Below, one piece after another: positions 1 to 8,327 of a stretch of 64,000 nucleotides of DNA. The stretch is from the NCBI RefSeq assembly GCF_900142475.1, contig NZ_FRAY01000001.1:62001-126000 (forward strand). Direction: 5' to 3'. The DNA is from Fibrobacter sp. UWH4 (GTDB lineage Bacteria > Fibrobacterota > Fibrobacteria > Fibrobacterales > Fibrobacteraceae). Numbering within the stretch: the first letter of the stretch is position 1; each line of letters opens with the position of its first letter. Both the position numbers and the translations under genes were made by a program. The notes under the pieces are model-generated. The model was not told the origin of the DNA and ran no database searches. It worked only from the letters and a program-made list of their open reading frames with translations.

Positions 1-99
1 GTGGGGACGGTGGACGAAATCAAGAACACCAGCAACCCCTACGTGCACCAGTTTATTACCGGACAGCGCAAGATTTCCGTGGAAGAGGGCGAAGCGTAA
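1..99 (+). CDS. MlaF-type ABC transporter ATP-binding protein, C-terminal end (partial)
   Basis: Only the last 32 codons lie in the window; the gene starts upstream. The tail reads GTVDEIKNTSNPYVHQF, which resembles the C-terminus of MlaF/Ttg2A ATPases, where a GTxxEI segment is followed by NPxVxQF. MlaF energises retrograde phospholipid transport between outer and inner membrane. The core ATPase motifs are outside the window, so the family call rests on this tail alone. Confidence 0.6.
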   Translation: MGTVDEIKNTSNPYVHQFITGQRKISVEEGEA

Positions 100-123
100 A
101 GGCTTTCCCGGCTGTTTCCACAT

Positions 124-500
124 CGTCATTCTCGACGGAGCGAAGCGACGGAGGGAATCCATTGAATCATTCGTCGGTTGGATCCCGTTCGCCTCTTCGA
201 GGCTCCAGGATGACTCTCCTAGAACCGTAACGGAATGCCCCCGCGTCGTCATTCTCGACGCGCCTGCTTCGGCAAGGATGTTGTACTCGCATCGTCATTC
301 TCGACGGAGCGAAGCGACGGAGGGAATCCATTGAATCATGCGTCGGTTGGATCCCGTTCGCCTCTTCGAGGCTCCAGGATGACACTCCTAGAACCGTAAT
401 GGAATGCCCCGCCTCGTCATTCTCGACGGAGCCTGCTTCGGCAAGGATGTTGTACTCGCATCGTCATTCTCGACGGAGCGAAGCGATGGAGGGAATCCAT
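124..500. repeat. 169-bp tandem repeat, 2.2 copies
   Basis: Copies start at 124, 293 and 462 (the last truncated near 500), giving an exact 169-base period with few differences between the two full copies. Each unit opens with GTCATTCTCGACGGAGCG, continues to GGAGGGAATCCAT, and has inverted sub-segments such as CGCCTCTTCGAGGC. No credible ORF runs through it. It belongs to the same intergenic repeat style as the insertion in dus at about 55.6 kb. The rest of the 100-648 gap is AT-rich and holds the promoter of the next gene. Confidence 0.9.
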
Positions 501-623
501 AACTTGAGGTTCTGCTTGACATTTTGTTTAGTAATGTTTACATGTCGGTGGTGTGTATGTAAAAAATATGTGTTTTTAAGCACGAATTTATCACCAAGTG
601 TAACGCTTTTGATTTGAATAATG

Positions 624-631
624 TATTTTTC
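624..631 (+). promoter_or_regulatory. TAnnTTT-type -7 box
   Basis: TATTTTTC fits the TAnnTTT core and sits 17 bases before the ATG at 649. A Shine-Dalgarno AGAGG lies at 638-642. A TTGACA at 516-521 was also seen but has no good partner hexamer. Confidence 0.35.
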
Positions 632-648
632 GGACAAAGAGGTTTTAT

Positions 649-1932
649 ATGAACAAGAAACTTTTGTCAGGACTTGCATTGGTGTCGGTTGCTGCGACCG
701 GTTTTTGGGCTTGCGGCGAAGGTAATATCAATGGCAAGGATTTGAATGACGATATCGCGATGGCTTCCAATGATCAGGACTTGCAGACTTTAAAAGACAA
801 CGCCCTTGATGAATGTCGTATGACCCCGGACTGCTATGCGAAGTATCAGGGCTATTTGGAAGGAACCGAAGTTCCGACTTCGGTTGACAATCCGGTTCCT
901 GACGTAAATTCCTCGAACTCTAATGGCGGCGGCAATTCGTATACGATGCCGAATGTGTCTTCTTCCATCAAGATTGCCCGTAGTTCTTCGTCGATCAATA
1001 TTATTGATAATCCGGTTGAGTCCTCTTCTGGCGCAGCCCCGATTACCGACGATTCGTTCGGTACTTGCGCACCGCTTAAGAATCCCATTAACAAGGGTGA
1101 AAAGGTCCAGTGGCAGTTTAAGGCAAACTCGAAGTATCCTGGTTTTGACGCTTTGAAGATTGCCAAGGCGACTTATACTTGGTCCTTTGCTGCTGGTGCC
1201 GTGGATGATGGCACGGGCAAGGGCACCACGAGTGGCAATATTACCTATGCAAACTCCGGCGCAACGACAGCCTCTGTTACGGTGCTGTATGATGGCACTC
1301 CGATCAGCGTTGCCTGCGATCCGCTGCAGGTGAATGGAGCTGCAATTACGGGTTGTACTTGCGAACCCGATGTTGCTATTCCGGATGTTGCAAATGGCCC
1401 GGTCACTGTTACATGGTCTGTATCTAAGTGTGCTACTGTTGGCGCCACGATTACTGGTTATGAATGGACAGGTGCTACTGGAACGGGCGAATCTGCTACC
1501 GCAGCATTCTCCGAAAAAGACCAGGAGATTACTCCGACAGTGGTTGTTTCCAACGATGACAATACCAAGCAGTCTTTTACTTGCTCGGCAGTGAAGGCTA
1601 TCGATGCAAGCAAGCCTGACTATGAATTTACGGATCAGGGAAATACAAACGCTATTCCGTTTGTTGGCAATGTGGATGCTACTGTAGTGTTCAATCTTCC
1701 GTCGGGTTGGCATGGCGCTGGTGATGCTGGCACATGTACCTTTGCTTGCCAGGTTGATAGAGGTGGAACTGGTGATGGAAAAATTACGGGATCTATTGGT
1801 ACAGTTGAAATTGTTGGTGGTGACTATGTTACTGCAACGATCGATGTTGCCAATACTATCGGTGGTAAGTCCCTGCCGTTTGTCTTGAATGTTGGATCCA
1901 ATGCCGGCGCGTCCTGCTTCGTTGCTTGGTAA
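649..1932 (+). CDS. Secreted lipoprotein of unknown function with Ser-rich linker
   Basis: A 427-residue protein with a lipoprotein signal ending F-W-A-C at Cys22 (the Trp is unusual). An acidic N-terminal stretch is followed by a Ser/Asn/Gly linker (about 85-125). The rest is rich in Gly, Thr and Val with repeated Y-T/E-W-(S/T)-F-type and CT/CD patterns, consistent with tandem beta-sandwich modules on the cell surface. Regularly spaced cysteines could form disulfides. The start is supported by AGAGG six bases upstream. I do not recognise a catalytic family. A strong terminator follows. Confidence 0.85.
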   Translation: MNKKLLSGLALVSVAATGFWACGEGNINGKDLNDDIAMASNDQDLQTLKDNALDECRMTPDCYAKYQGYLEGTEVPTSVDNPVPDVNSSNSNGGGNSYTMPNVSSSIKIARSSSSINIIDNPVESSSGAAPITDDSFGTCAPLKNPINKGEKVQWQFKANSKYPGFDALKIAKATYTWSFAAGAVDDGTGKGTTSGNITYANSGATTASVTVLYDGTPISVACDPLQVNGAAITGCTCEPDVAIPDVANGPVTVTWSVSKCATVGATITGYEWTGATGTGESATAAFSEKDQEITPTVVVSNDDNTKQSFTCSAVKAIDASKPDYEFTDQGNTNAIPFVGNVDATVVFNLPSGWHGAGDAGTCTFACQVDRGGTGDGKITGSIGTVEIVGGDYVTATIDVANTIGGKSLPFVLNVGSNAGASCFVAW

Positions 1933-1954
1933 TCCACTAAAACTCTAATTTCAG

Positions 1955-1985
1955 AAAAGCTCCCTCCGGGGAGCTTTTCTTGTAT
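1955..1985 (+). terminator. Rho-independent terminator
   Basis: AAAAGCTCCC pairs with GGGAGCTTTT around a TCCG-like loop (1955-1978), followed by TCTTGT. It ends the lipoprotein transcript. The remaining bases to 2175 show no gene. Confidence 0.85.
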
Positions 1986-2175
1986 ATGTACAATCATTGA
2001 TTGTCCCGAATATTGTCTATTGAATAATTTGCTATTGAAAGAAATGGCTGTCAAAAAACTTGACACTACCAAACACAAGGGTCTCCCTGCAGGGAAGCCG
2101 TTGTTCTGTTCGCTCGTAGTTCAGTCTGCTCTTTATTCAGTCCATTAGAATTAGACGCACATTCAAAACCATATA

Positions 2176-2204
2176 CAAAAAAAAGCAAGTCCTTGGACTT
2201 GCTT
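2176..2204 (-). terminator. Terminator of the DedA gene
   Basis: AAGCAAGTCC (2183-2192) pairs perfectly with GGACTTGCTT (2195-2204). On the minus strand the hairpin is followed by a run of eight T. Confidence 0.85.
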
Positions 2205-2233
2205 CTGAATGCTTTTCAATGAAACTGTAATTT

Positions 2234-2965
2234 CTACTTTTTGGTAGTCTTTACGGCGTTCCAGACCATGTAGCCGATAAAGAGGGCGCCGAAGGCGAGG
2301 AGGGCGATGGCGAGCTCGGAATTGTATTTCTCGATAATGTCCTTCTGGCCGTGGGCGAGGTAGCCGAGGCCCGCAAGGACACAGTTCCAGATGGTGGCGC
2401 CCAGGAAAGTGTACAGGGTGAATGGAATCAGCTTCATGTTCGCGATACCCGCCGGGATAGAAATCAGCTGGCGGATCACGGTGATGAGGCGGCCCACGAA
2501 CGTAGAAATGGCTCCGTGTTCACGGAAGTAATTTTCTGCCTTTTCGAGCTTCTGCGTGTCCAGCAACAGGAAATGTCCTAGACGGCTGTCGGCGAATTTG
2601 TAGATAATTGGTCGACCGAGGAACTTGGCGAGGAAGTAGTTGATGTACGCTCCGACGAGGGCGCCTGCGCTTGCGGCGATGACAATCAGCACGATGCTGA
2701 GCCCCGAGCCCGGCTGCAGCGCCTTGTAGGCGGCGGGGGGCACCACGAGCTCCGACGGGAATGGAATGAATGAACTTTCGACGGCCATCAGGAGGGCGAT
2801 GGACCAGTAATTCAGATGCTCGTTATACCAGTCAATAATCTGGGTGTAGATTCCCGTAGATTTGACCGGGGCCGCTTGGGCGACTGTATCGGCTACGGTG
2901 GGCTCGGCGAATGCCGCTACTGCGAACAAGCTAATAAGTGCTAAGGCGAAAAATTTTTTATTCAT
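2234..2965 (-). CDS. DedA/VTT-family membrane protein with signal peptide
   Basis: 243 residues. An N-terminal signal peptide (cleavage near AFA-EP) is followed by a DedA core with several hydrophobic segments. The diagnostic ESSFIPFPSE motif is present (the conserved E-x3-P-x-P region), followed by a GAxxGAYxNYxxAKFLGR segment and a VGRLITVIRQLISIPAG motif. DedA proteins are inner-membrane proteins linked to lipid scrambling or undecaprenyl phosphate recycling. A cleavable signal before the first DedA helix is not typical. There is no Shine-Dalgarno: a TATATTTG box ends five bases before the ATG. Confidence 0.93.
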   Translation of the reverse strand: MNKKFFALALISLFAVAAFAEPTVADTVAQAAPVKSTGIYTQIIDWYNEHLNYWSIALLMAVESSFIPFPSELVVPPAAYKALQPGSGLSIVLIVIAASAGALVGAYINYFLAKFLGRPIIYKFADSRLGHFLLLDTQKLEKAENYFREHGAISTFVGRLITVIRQLISIPAGIANMKLIPFTLYTFLGATIWNCVLAGLGYLAHGQKDIIEKYNSELAIALLAFGALFIGYMVWNAVKTTKK

Positions 2966-2970
2966 GAGGC

Positions 2971-2978
2971 CAAATATA
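2971..2978 (-). promoter_or_regulatory. TATATTTG -7 box, leaderless geometry
   Basis: A perfect TAnnTTTG match on the minus strand ends five bases upstream of the DedA ATG, with no ribosome-binding site between them. Transcription would start at or next to the start codon. Confidence 0.6.
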
Positions 2979-2980
2979 GA

Positions 2981-3013
2981 AAGAAAAAGAAACCCCTGAC
3001 GCGTTGTCAGGGG
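2981..3013 (-). terminator. Terminator of the envelope operon
   Basis: CCCCTGAC (2993-3000) pairs with GTCAGGGG (3006-3013). A T-rich tract follows on the minus strand. It closes the six-gene operon that starts at 10328 and lies directly before the DedA promoter. Confidence 0.8.
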
Positions 3014-3037
3014 GTATCAAAGGTTTGTAGAAAAGTC

Positions 3038-4645
3038 TTACTTTTTCTTCTTGGACTTTTTGTTCTTTTTCTTGGCGGCTTTCTTATTCGCCTTCTTGGA
3101 AGCCTTCTTGTTCTTGGACGGCTTGACTTCTTCCTCTTCTTCGTCCTCGGCGACTTCTTCCTGCTGCACGGACTGTTCCGGTTCACTGTAGGTTTCGCCC
3201 GTCTGGTATTCGATGATGGAGTTCTGGCTGTTCGCCTGGTTAAGGGCGGCCTTGGCCTCTTCCACGTACTTGCCGTTCGGGAAACGCTTCAGGTAAATCT
3301 CGTAGTCCTTCAAGCGGTTGCCAGCTTTCACCAGTTCGAAGATGCCTGCTTCGGCTTCATCGCGGAAGGCTCCGTTCGGATTGTCGTTCAGGTAGGTGAG
3401 GTATGCCTTGAAGGTGTTCTGAGCCTGGATGGCGCGGAACTTGTCGTATTCGCCGAGAGAACGCAGCTTGGCTTCGACTTCGGGCCTACGCGGGGAGTCG
3501 GGGTAGTACTGCAGGAACATCTCGAGCATTTCCGGATCGTTGGAGGCCATGACCTGGTCGAAACGGGAATCTTCCTGGCGAACCTGGTATTCCTTCAACT
3601 GGACCTTGCCGCTGTCGAGGGTGGAGTAGAGCTTTTCCTTGGTGGCGAGGTCTGCCGGGTGGCAGAAGGCGAGGAAGCTTTCGAGTACGTCCGCAAACTG
3701 GGTGCGGGTGTAGGCTTCGCTCATGTCGGGCAGTTCGCCGTTTTCGTCAAGGTAGAAACGGTAGTCGCGCTCGATGGCCATGCAGTCCCAGTCGCTGAGC
3801 GTATCCTTGACTTCGCTGTACTTGCGCAGGACGTCGTCGCGGTCGTGCAGGTTGTAGCGCATGCGGCGGTCACGGCGGCTTTCACGGCCGAAATCAAGTG
3901 AGAGTTCTAGGCCGACGCGTACGGGCCACTTGTAGGAAATCTTGTCGAACTTGAGGTCGGAGTACGGGGACGGGCTTGGGCTGTTGTCCTTGTCGCGTGC
4001 CTTGATGTCTTCGTAGGGGAGGAATTCCTTGCGGACATTCACGCCAATCTTGAGGTCGACATCCTTGAAAATCTCGGTGATGCGGTATTCGAGCGCGCCG
4101 GAAACGAATCCGGTCTGAGCCATTTCGGTATGCTGGTCGGTATGACCGCTGTAGTCGTCGTAGAAAGAGAAGAAGTGGAATCCGAATCCGCCCAAAACGC
4201 GCAGGTCGAGGTCCCCGATCAGGTTGAAACTGAAACCGGCGAGCACGGAAGGTGCGTAAGTGAGGAACCAAAGTTCACGGTCGGTCTGTTCGCCCTTTCT
4301 GGTCTTTCCGCTCTTGGATTCATCGGGGATGGTGTACTTGGGGTTGTCTTCGATGGTACCGAACTGGAAGGAGTTGACTTCCGCGCCCAGCCAGAAGGTA
4401 AACGGGATGTCCGCTTTCCACAGGGGCGTGATCAGGGGCGACCACAAAAGACCCAACGAAAGGGGGACGGTAAGAACATCTTTGTCAAGCCCGTCATCGA
4501 GGAGAGTCTTGCTCTTGTCGGTCTTGAAATTCAAGAAGGCGGGTTCACCCTGCAGGTACAGCTGGGTACGCCAGTTGGATCGTTCAAAATCGGCCGCATA
4601 CGAGGCAGCCGCCAGTAAAGACAAAATGGCAAATAGTTTACGCAT
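3038..4645 (-). CDS. Envelope protein: beta-barrel-like N-half, repeat C-half, Lys-rich tail
   Basis: About 535 residues with a signal peptide (AASYAAD). Residues 20-270 alternate polar and aromatic residues as in an outer-membrane barrel (QLYLQGEPAFLNF, LRVLGGFGFHFFSF). The middle part has TPR/YbgF-like repeats (FLQYYPDSPRRPEVEAKL; YLKRFPNGKYVEEAKAAL). The last 40 residues are first acidic and then almost pure Lys/Ala. The second Met is chosen because a TAAATTTA box ends five bases before it, matching other genes here. Last gene of the leftward operon, 80 bases after the PEGA protein. Function unknown. Confidence 0.82.
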   Translation of the reverse strand: MRKLFAILSLLAAASYAADFERSNWRTQLYLQGEPAFLNFKTDKSKTLLDDGLDKDVLTVPLSLGLLWSPLITPLWKADIPFTFWLGAEVNSFQFGTIEDNPKYTIPDESKSGKTRKGEQTDRELWFLTYAPSVLAGFSFNLIGDLDLRVLGGFGFHFFSFYDDYSGHTDQHTEMAQTGFVSGALEYRITEIFKDVDLKIGVNVRKEFLPYEDIKARDKDNSPSPSPYSDLKFDKISYKWPVRVGLELSLDFGRESRRDRRMRYNLHDRDDVLRKYSEVKDTLSDWDCMAIERDYRFYLDENGELPDMSEAYTRTQFADVLESFLAFCHPADLATKEKLYSTLDSGKVQLKEYQVRQEDSRFDQVMASNDPEMLEMFLQYYPDSPRRPEVEAKLRSLGEYDKFRAIQAQNTFKAYLTYLNDNPNGAFRDEAEAGIFELVKAGNRLKDYEIYLKRFPNGKYVEEAKAALNQANSQNSIIEYQTGETYSEPEQSVQQEEVAEDEEEEEVKPSKNKKASKKANKKAAKKKNKKSKKKK

Positions 4646-4650
4646 CATAC

Positions 4651-4658
4651 TAAATTTA
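4651..4658 (-). promoter_or_regulatory. TAAATTTA -7-like box inside the operon
   Basis: It fits TAnnTTT and ends five bases before the ATG at 4645. It may give the last operon gene its own leaderless transcript. Confidence 0.4.
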
Positions 4659-4727
4659 AATTTTCTAGGGCGCTTCGGGAGAAAGAAATTAAAAAATAAG
4701 GGTTTTTTAGGTGTTTTTGGTCTAATA

Positions 4728-6335
4728 TCAGAAGTTCAGGATGAATCCGACGCCCAGTAGGATTGCTCCGGCTCCAATCAGGGAGCCTCCGATGATCATC
4801 TTGCGGTCGCCCTTGTCGACCAGATCCCTGTTTTCTTCGATTTTTTTCTGGTAATTTTTTCCTCCCGAGGCGGGGCGTTCCAGCTCGTTCTTGACGGCAT
4901 CGGCATCGTCGTAGTCCAAGCTGGCGAGGTATGTAAACAGGGCGCCGAGAAGCAACGGAGCGATAGAGGTGCCCATCAGGGTCTTCCCTAGGCGGTGACG
5001 CTTGCGGATGCTTTCCCATTCGTCCTGTACGATTTGCTCCTGGAGGTTCGTGATGGGAGTCAGGGTGACGTCGATGTCCGTGATTTCGGTGGGCGAGGCG
5101 AATACGGTCACCAGGGTGTCACGGTAACCGACCTTGCGAATTTGCACGGTAGAAAGGCCTGGTTCGAAGATGGTGAATTTATTCGGAGAGTATCCGATGG
5201 GTTCCGACTTCGGCGTAATCGGCGACGACCCTGCGTATATTTCTGCTCCCGACGGAATGGTCGTGATGCGGAGTTCGGGTTTTGCCTTCTTGAGCTTGAG
5301 CGAAAGCTTGGTGGTGTCACCCGGTATCGGCCTAACAGCGGACTTGGTGCTCCATAGCTGGCGGTTCACATTCCAGTAGGCGTACAGGACGATTTTCCCG
5401 GTGTCGGCCGTTGCAAATGTACAGGGGCTCTTGCAGATGTCCTCTTTGCCGTGGATGGCAATGTTTGCGCCTTCGGGATCCGTTTCGATATGGATATAGC
5501 TCTTGCCGCTTACAGCCGGCTTGGAGGGGGAAACCTTTTCGCCTTGGAGCGCCTTGATGAAATTTTGCAGCTTGTTGTTGGCCATGGCATCGCTCAGGGA
5601 GCGGATTGCGGATAAATTCATCTGGACCGAGGTTTTTGCTCCCTTGACGGTGGAATCGTCGAAGACGAAGTGCGATGCCTGCACTGCCAGTGAATCCGGC
5701 GTGCGTGCGGCGGTGATGCGTCCGGTGTAGGCGGATGCGGCCTTGTGGGCGGAGAGTGAATCGCGGATGCAGGCGATATCGGGGCAGTTCGCGAATGCGT
5801 CGGGTCTTGCGACCGTGACGGGCGTTCCCGATTCCTTGATAAGCTTGGTCATCAGGTGGTCCAGCTGTTCGGCTAGCGCAGAGTCGGAGCTGCGGCGTTC
5901 CAGCGGAATGTAGATATGCTTGCCTTCGACGGAATCAAGGTAGGTGGGGATTGGGGCTGCGATGGCGTCTGTCGTGTCTTGGAGGGGTGAGTCTTGTAGA
6001 GTTGCGTTGCGGGCGATCGTATCGCGAGTAGTGGTGTCGGCCGGGATGCTGTCGGTGCGGACGGAGTCAACGGTCTGGTTACTGCTTGCGGCGTGGAGAA
6101 GGTCGGCTCCCTGCTCGTCGGTAATGCTTTTGAAACGGGTGGCGGGAATGCGTACAATGGTGAATTGTCCTTTGATGGAGCCACCGAGACTGACCGTGTC
6201 GTTCTGAATGCCAAGGAACTGCGCCGTCTGTTTTGCGCCGGTCACCAATTCAACGGTAGCGCGGACGCCCTGGAGTTCGTCTGCGTAGGTCGCGAACGCC
6301 CAGAAGAGTACGAAGGAGAGGATAAACTTTTTCAT
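4728..6335 (-). CDS. PEGA-domain membrane protein
   Basis: 535 residues. Signal peptide (ATYAD), an N-terminal domain starting VRATVELVTGAK, a Thr/Asp-rich spacer, a mid-domain with CPDIACIRDSL, then two PEGA-like beta domains (HIETDPEGANIAIHG; RITTIPSGAEIYAG with GYSPNKF...GYRDTLV). The C-terminus has two hydrophobic helices around a charged loop and ends GFILNF. PEGA domains are extracytoplasmic and often surface or wall associated. The C-terminal 100 residues are paralogous to the next gene upstream (ends GFILTF). It starts 7 bases after that gene, so the two are co-transcribed. Confidence 0.85.
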   Translation of the reverse strand: MKKFILSFVLFWAFATYADELQGVRATVELVTGAKQTAQFLGIQNDTVSLGGSIKGQFTIVRIPATRFKSITDEQGADLLHAASSNQTVDSVRTDSIPADTTTRDTIARNATLQDSPLQDTTDAIAAPIPTYLDSVEGKHIYIPLERRSSDSALAEQLDHLMTKLIKESGTPVTVARPDAFANCPDIACIRDSLSAHKAASAYTGRITAARTPDSLAVQASHFVFDDSTVKGAKTSVQMNLSAIRSLSDAMANNKLQNFIKALQGEKVSPSKPAVSGKSYIHIETDPEGANIAIHGKEDICKSPCTFATADTGKIVLYAYWNVNRQLWSTKSAVRPIPGDTTKLSLKLKKAKPELRITTIPSGAEIYAGSSPITPKSEPIGYSPNKFTIFEPGLSTVQIRKVGYRDTLVTVFASPTEITDIDVTLTPITNLQEQIVQDEWESIRKRHRLGKTLMGTSIAPLLLGALFTYLASLDYDDADAVKNELERPASGGKNYQKKIEENRDLVDKGDRKMIIGGSLIGAGAILLGVGFILNF

Positions 6336-6342
6336 GGCCGAC

Positions 6343-6963
6343 CTAGAATGTTAATATGAATCCGAGGGTGAGGAGCGAGGCGCCGACTGCAAGACCGGTG
6401 TACATGACGGACCTGGAGGTTTTAGCCTTGTCGCGGTAATCCTTGAAGTCCTGCTCGGTTTGACGGAAATGCCTTGTTTCGGCAATAGCCGAATTCTGAA
6501 GGGTGTTCTTGCAGTCATTTGCTTTGCTGATTTCGTATTGGCTTACGATTCCCGCGATAGCACTCACGGCAAAGGGAATGACCGACGAGAACATCAGGCC
6601 TTTCCCGAACTTTTTGCGTTGTCTCTTGGACAGTTCACTTCTCTGTTCGCTGAGGATATCCTCGTCCAGGGCGCTGCGTTGCGAGACGATGAGGTATGAC
6701 GTGTCCCTGTCGGAAAGCTTGACCTTGATGGTGGTGTCCGTAAATTCGGGGTGGAACAGCGAAACGAGAATTTCGCCTTCAAGAACTTGGTCGTCGTTCA
6801 GCGGGATAAAGGCGGGCGAGACGAAGTCCGGATCCTGCGTATGATCTGGGCGCGTGTCCTGAACGTAGATGTCGGCCTTGGATGGAATAGTCGATACGTG
6901 CAGCACCTTTTGGGCAAAGGCGATGTTTGCAAAAAGAAGGCAAATGGCGATCAGTCGGAACAT
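6343..6963 (-). CDS. Small PEGA-like membrane protein, paralogue of its neighbour
   Basis: 206 residues: signal peptide (NIAFAQ), a PEGA-like beta unit (HVSTIPSKADIYVQD), then a C-terminal module RQRKKFGKGLMFSSVIP...GLAVGASLLTLGFILTF. This matches the tail of the downstream PEGA protein in charge pattern, helix pair and final GFILxF. The start at 6963 is fixed by AGGAGG upstream and by TAATG, where the stop of the preceding lipoprotein overlaps this ATG (translational coupling). A longer reading to 7029 would lack these features. Confidence 0.85.
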   Translation of the reverse strand: MFRLIAICLLFANIAFAQKVLHVSTIPSKADIYVQDTRPDHTQDPDFVSPAFIPLNDDQVLEGEILVSLFHPEFTDTTIKVKLSDRDTSYLIVSQRSALDEDILSEQRSELSKRQRKKFGKGLMFSSVIPFAVSAIAGIVSQYEISKANDCKNTLQNSAIAETRHFRQTEQDFKDYRDKAKTSRSVMYTGLAVGASLLTLGFILTF

Positions 6964-8327
6964 TAGAAAATTCCTCCTGAATACGGTCCCGTGATGGTAT
7001 AGTAACTTGACTTGTTCTCGATAAACCAATGCATTTGCGGGAGTGGATTGCGCGCATTGTCTTCGCCTAGAATTTCAACTTTGCAGCTGAACCTGCATTT
7101 GAATCTGAAAAGGAGTGTAGGTGAACGAAAATCGCTTGGAATGGTGTCGCCGTCAACCAAAACGTTCAACCGAGAAGCGTTGATTCCGGAACCGTCGTCA
7201 TAGACAAGGTATTGGATGGAATCGGCGGGAGAAATCGTATCGAGGAAGGGGGATATCTGAGGGGCGACCTTGTCCGTAAGGAAAATCGTGTCAAGTGTCT
7301 GAACCGTGTTTGCGGGGATGTCCACCATAACGCTTTCGGGGGTATATTCCTTGCGTAGCGATTCCTTGACCAGAATCTTGAGTCTGGATTGGGCCTTGAC
7401 CTTTGTCGTGACGGTGTATGCATGTTCGTCGGAAGTGTGCTTTTCTAGCGTGTCGCCGTCTGCGGAAATCAGGTAGACGTTTGATTCCAGGAAGGCGTTG
7501 CTCTTGAACCTGGAGTAGACGACGGGAATCTTGATTGTCGAGGAGTCGTTCAGGATCTTCGTTGAAAAATGGAATATCTCCGAAGTGTTCTGGTACACCC
7601 TGCCGCTGGCGCTCTGGGTGAGAAGCTTTAGTCCCCAATACAGGGTGAAGGAACAGTCCCTTGTGATGATGGCGGCAGAGTCGGGATCGATGGGACCGAG
7701 AAGTGAACCGCCAAGTGAAATTTCTGCGTTACAGTCGACGTTGCCGACGGCATGGTCCCAGACGGAATCGGGATCGTTTGAAATGAAAATCTGGCAGATG
7801 GATGTTTCCCAGGGATCGTGTCCCTGAACGGACCAGCGTAAAGGAATCTGCTGGCTGGAAGTCGGCTCTGCCTGGTTGTAGCCGTTGTACGGGAATAGAA
7901 TCGTGATTCCGTTGGGCGTGTTGACGTGGACTCTGAAATCGTTATGGAGGGTGTCGCCGTAAAGGTCGACGGTCTCGAGAGAGCCTGTGTAATCTCCGGA
8001 ATTGCTGAAGGTGTAGCGGAAACTGGACAGGTTGAAGTTGTCGTTTTCGATGTTCCACGAACAGCCCCCGTGATACTGCTGTAGGGTCTCGTCGGTGAAA
8101 ATGGCTTTGCCGAGGCCGTAGGCCGCATAGAACCGGACGGTTTGTCCTTGCTCCAGGTACAGGTCGCCGAGAGCGTCATTGTTGTTGACGATGTCGCCGG
8201 TATAACCGTCGGCGACGGCGTAGACGAATTGCTGCAGGTTGTTCGATTCGCTTGCCAGGTGGTCGTCGCCGCAGGCCGAGAGGAACAGGACCGCATAAAG
8301 CAGAATGGAAAGAATCAGTCTATTCAC
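6963..8327 (-). CDS. Ig-like lipoprotein 3 of the envelope operon
   Basis: 454 residues with lipobox LSAC (Cys19). Three extracytoplasmic modules can be seen: a PKD-like unit (about 35-140), an Fn3-like unit (P-x-NGYNQAEP...LRWSVQ), and after a carboxypeptidase-regulatory-like segment a C-terminal unit with PQISPFLDTI...VYDDGSGI. The same order occurs in the upstream gene, so they are paralogues. It overlaps the upstream gene by 8 bases and the downstream ATG by one base. Binding target unknown. Confidence 0.85.
   Translation of the reverse strand: MNRLILSILLYAVLFLSACGDDHLASESNNLQQFVYAVADGYTGDIVNNNDALGDLYLEQGQTVRFYAAYGLGKAIFTDETLQQYHGGCSWNIENDNFNLSSFRYTFSNSGDYTGSLETVDLYGDTLHNDFRVHVNTPNGITILFPYNGYNQAEPTSSQQIPLRWSVQGHDPWETSICQIFISNDPDSVWDHAVGNVDCNAEISLGGSLLGPIDPDSAAIITRDCSFTLYWGLKLLTQSASGRVYQNTSEIFHFSTKILNDSSTIKIPVVYSRFKSNAFLESNVYLISADGDTLEKHTSDEHAYTVTTKVKAQSRLKILVKESLRKEYTPESVMVDIPANTVQTLDTIFLTDKVAPQISPFLDTISPADSIQYLVYDDGSGINASRLNVLVDGDTIPSDFRSPTLLFRFKCRFSCKVEILGEDNARNPLPQMHWFIENKSSYYTITGPYSGGIF

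Noticed and set aside
124-500. CRISPR array in the repeated region at the left end
   Set aside because: The repeat unit is 169 bases with no spacer/repeat alternation and no cas genes are in the window.
516-544. Sigma-70 type promoter starting with TTGACA at 516
   Set aside because: The hexamer at the right spacing (TACATG) is poor, and a TATTTTTC box nearer the gene fits the local promoter pattern better.
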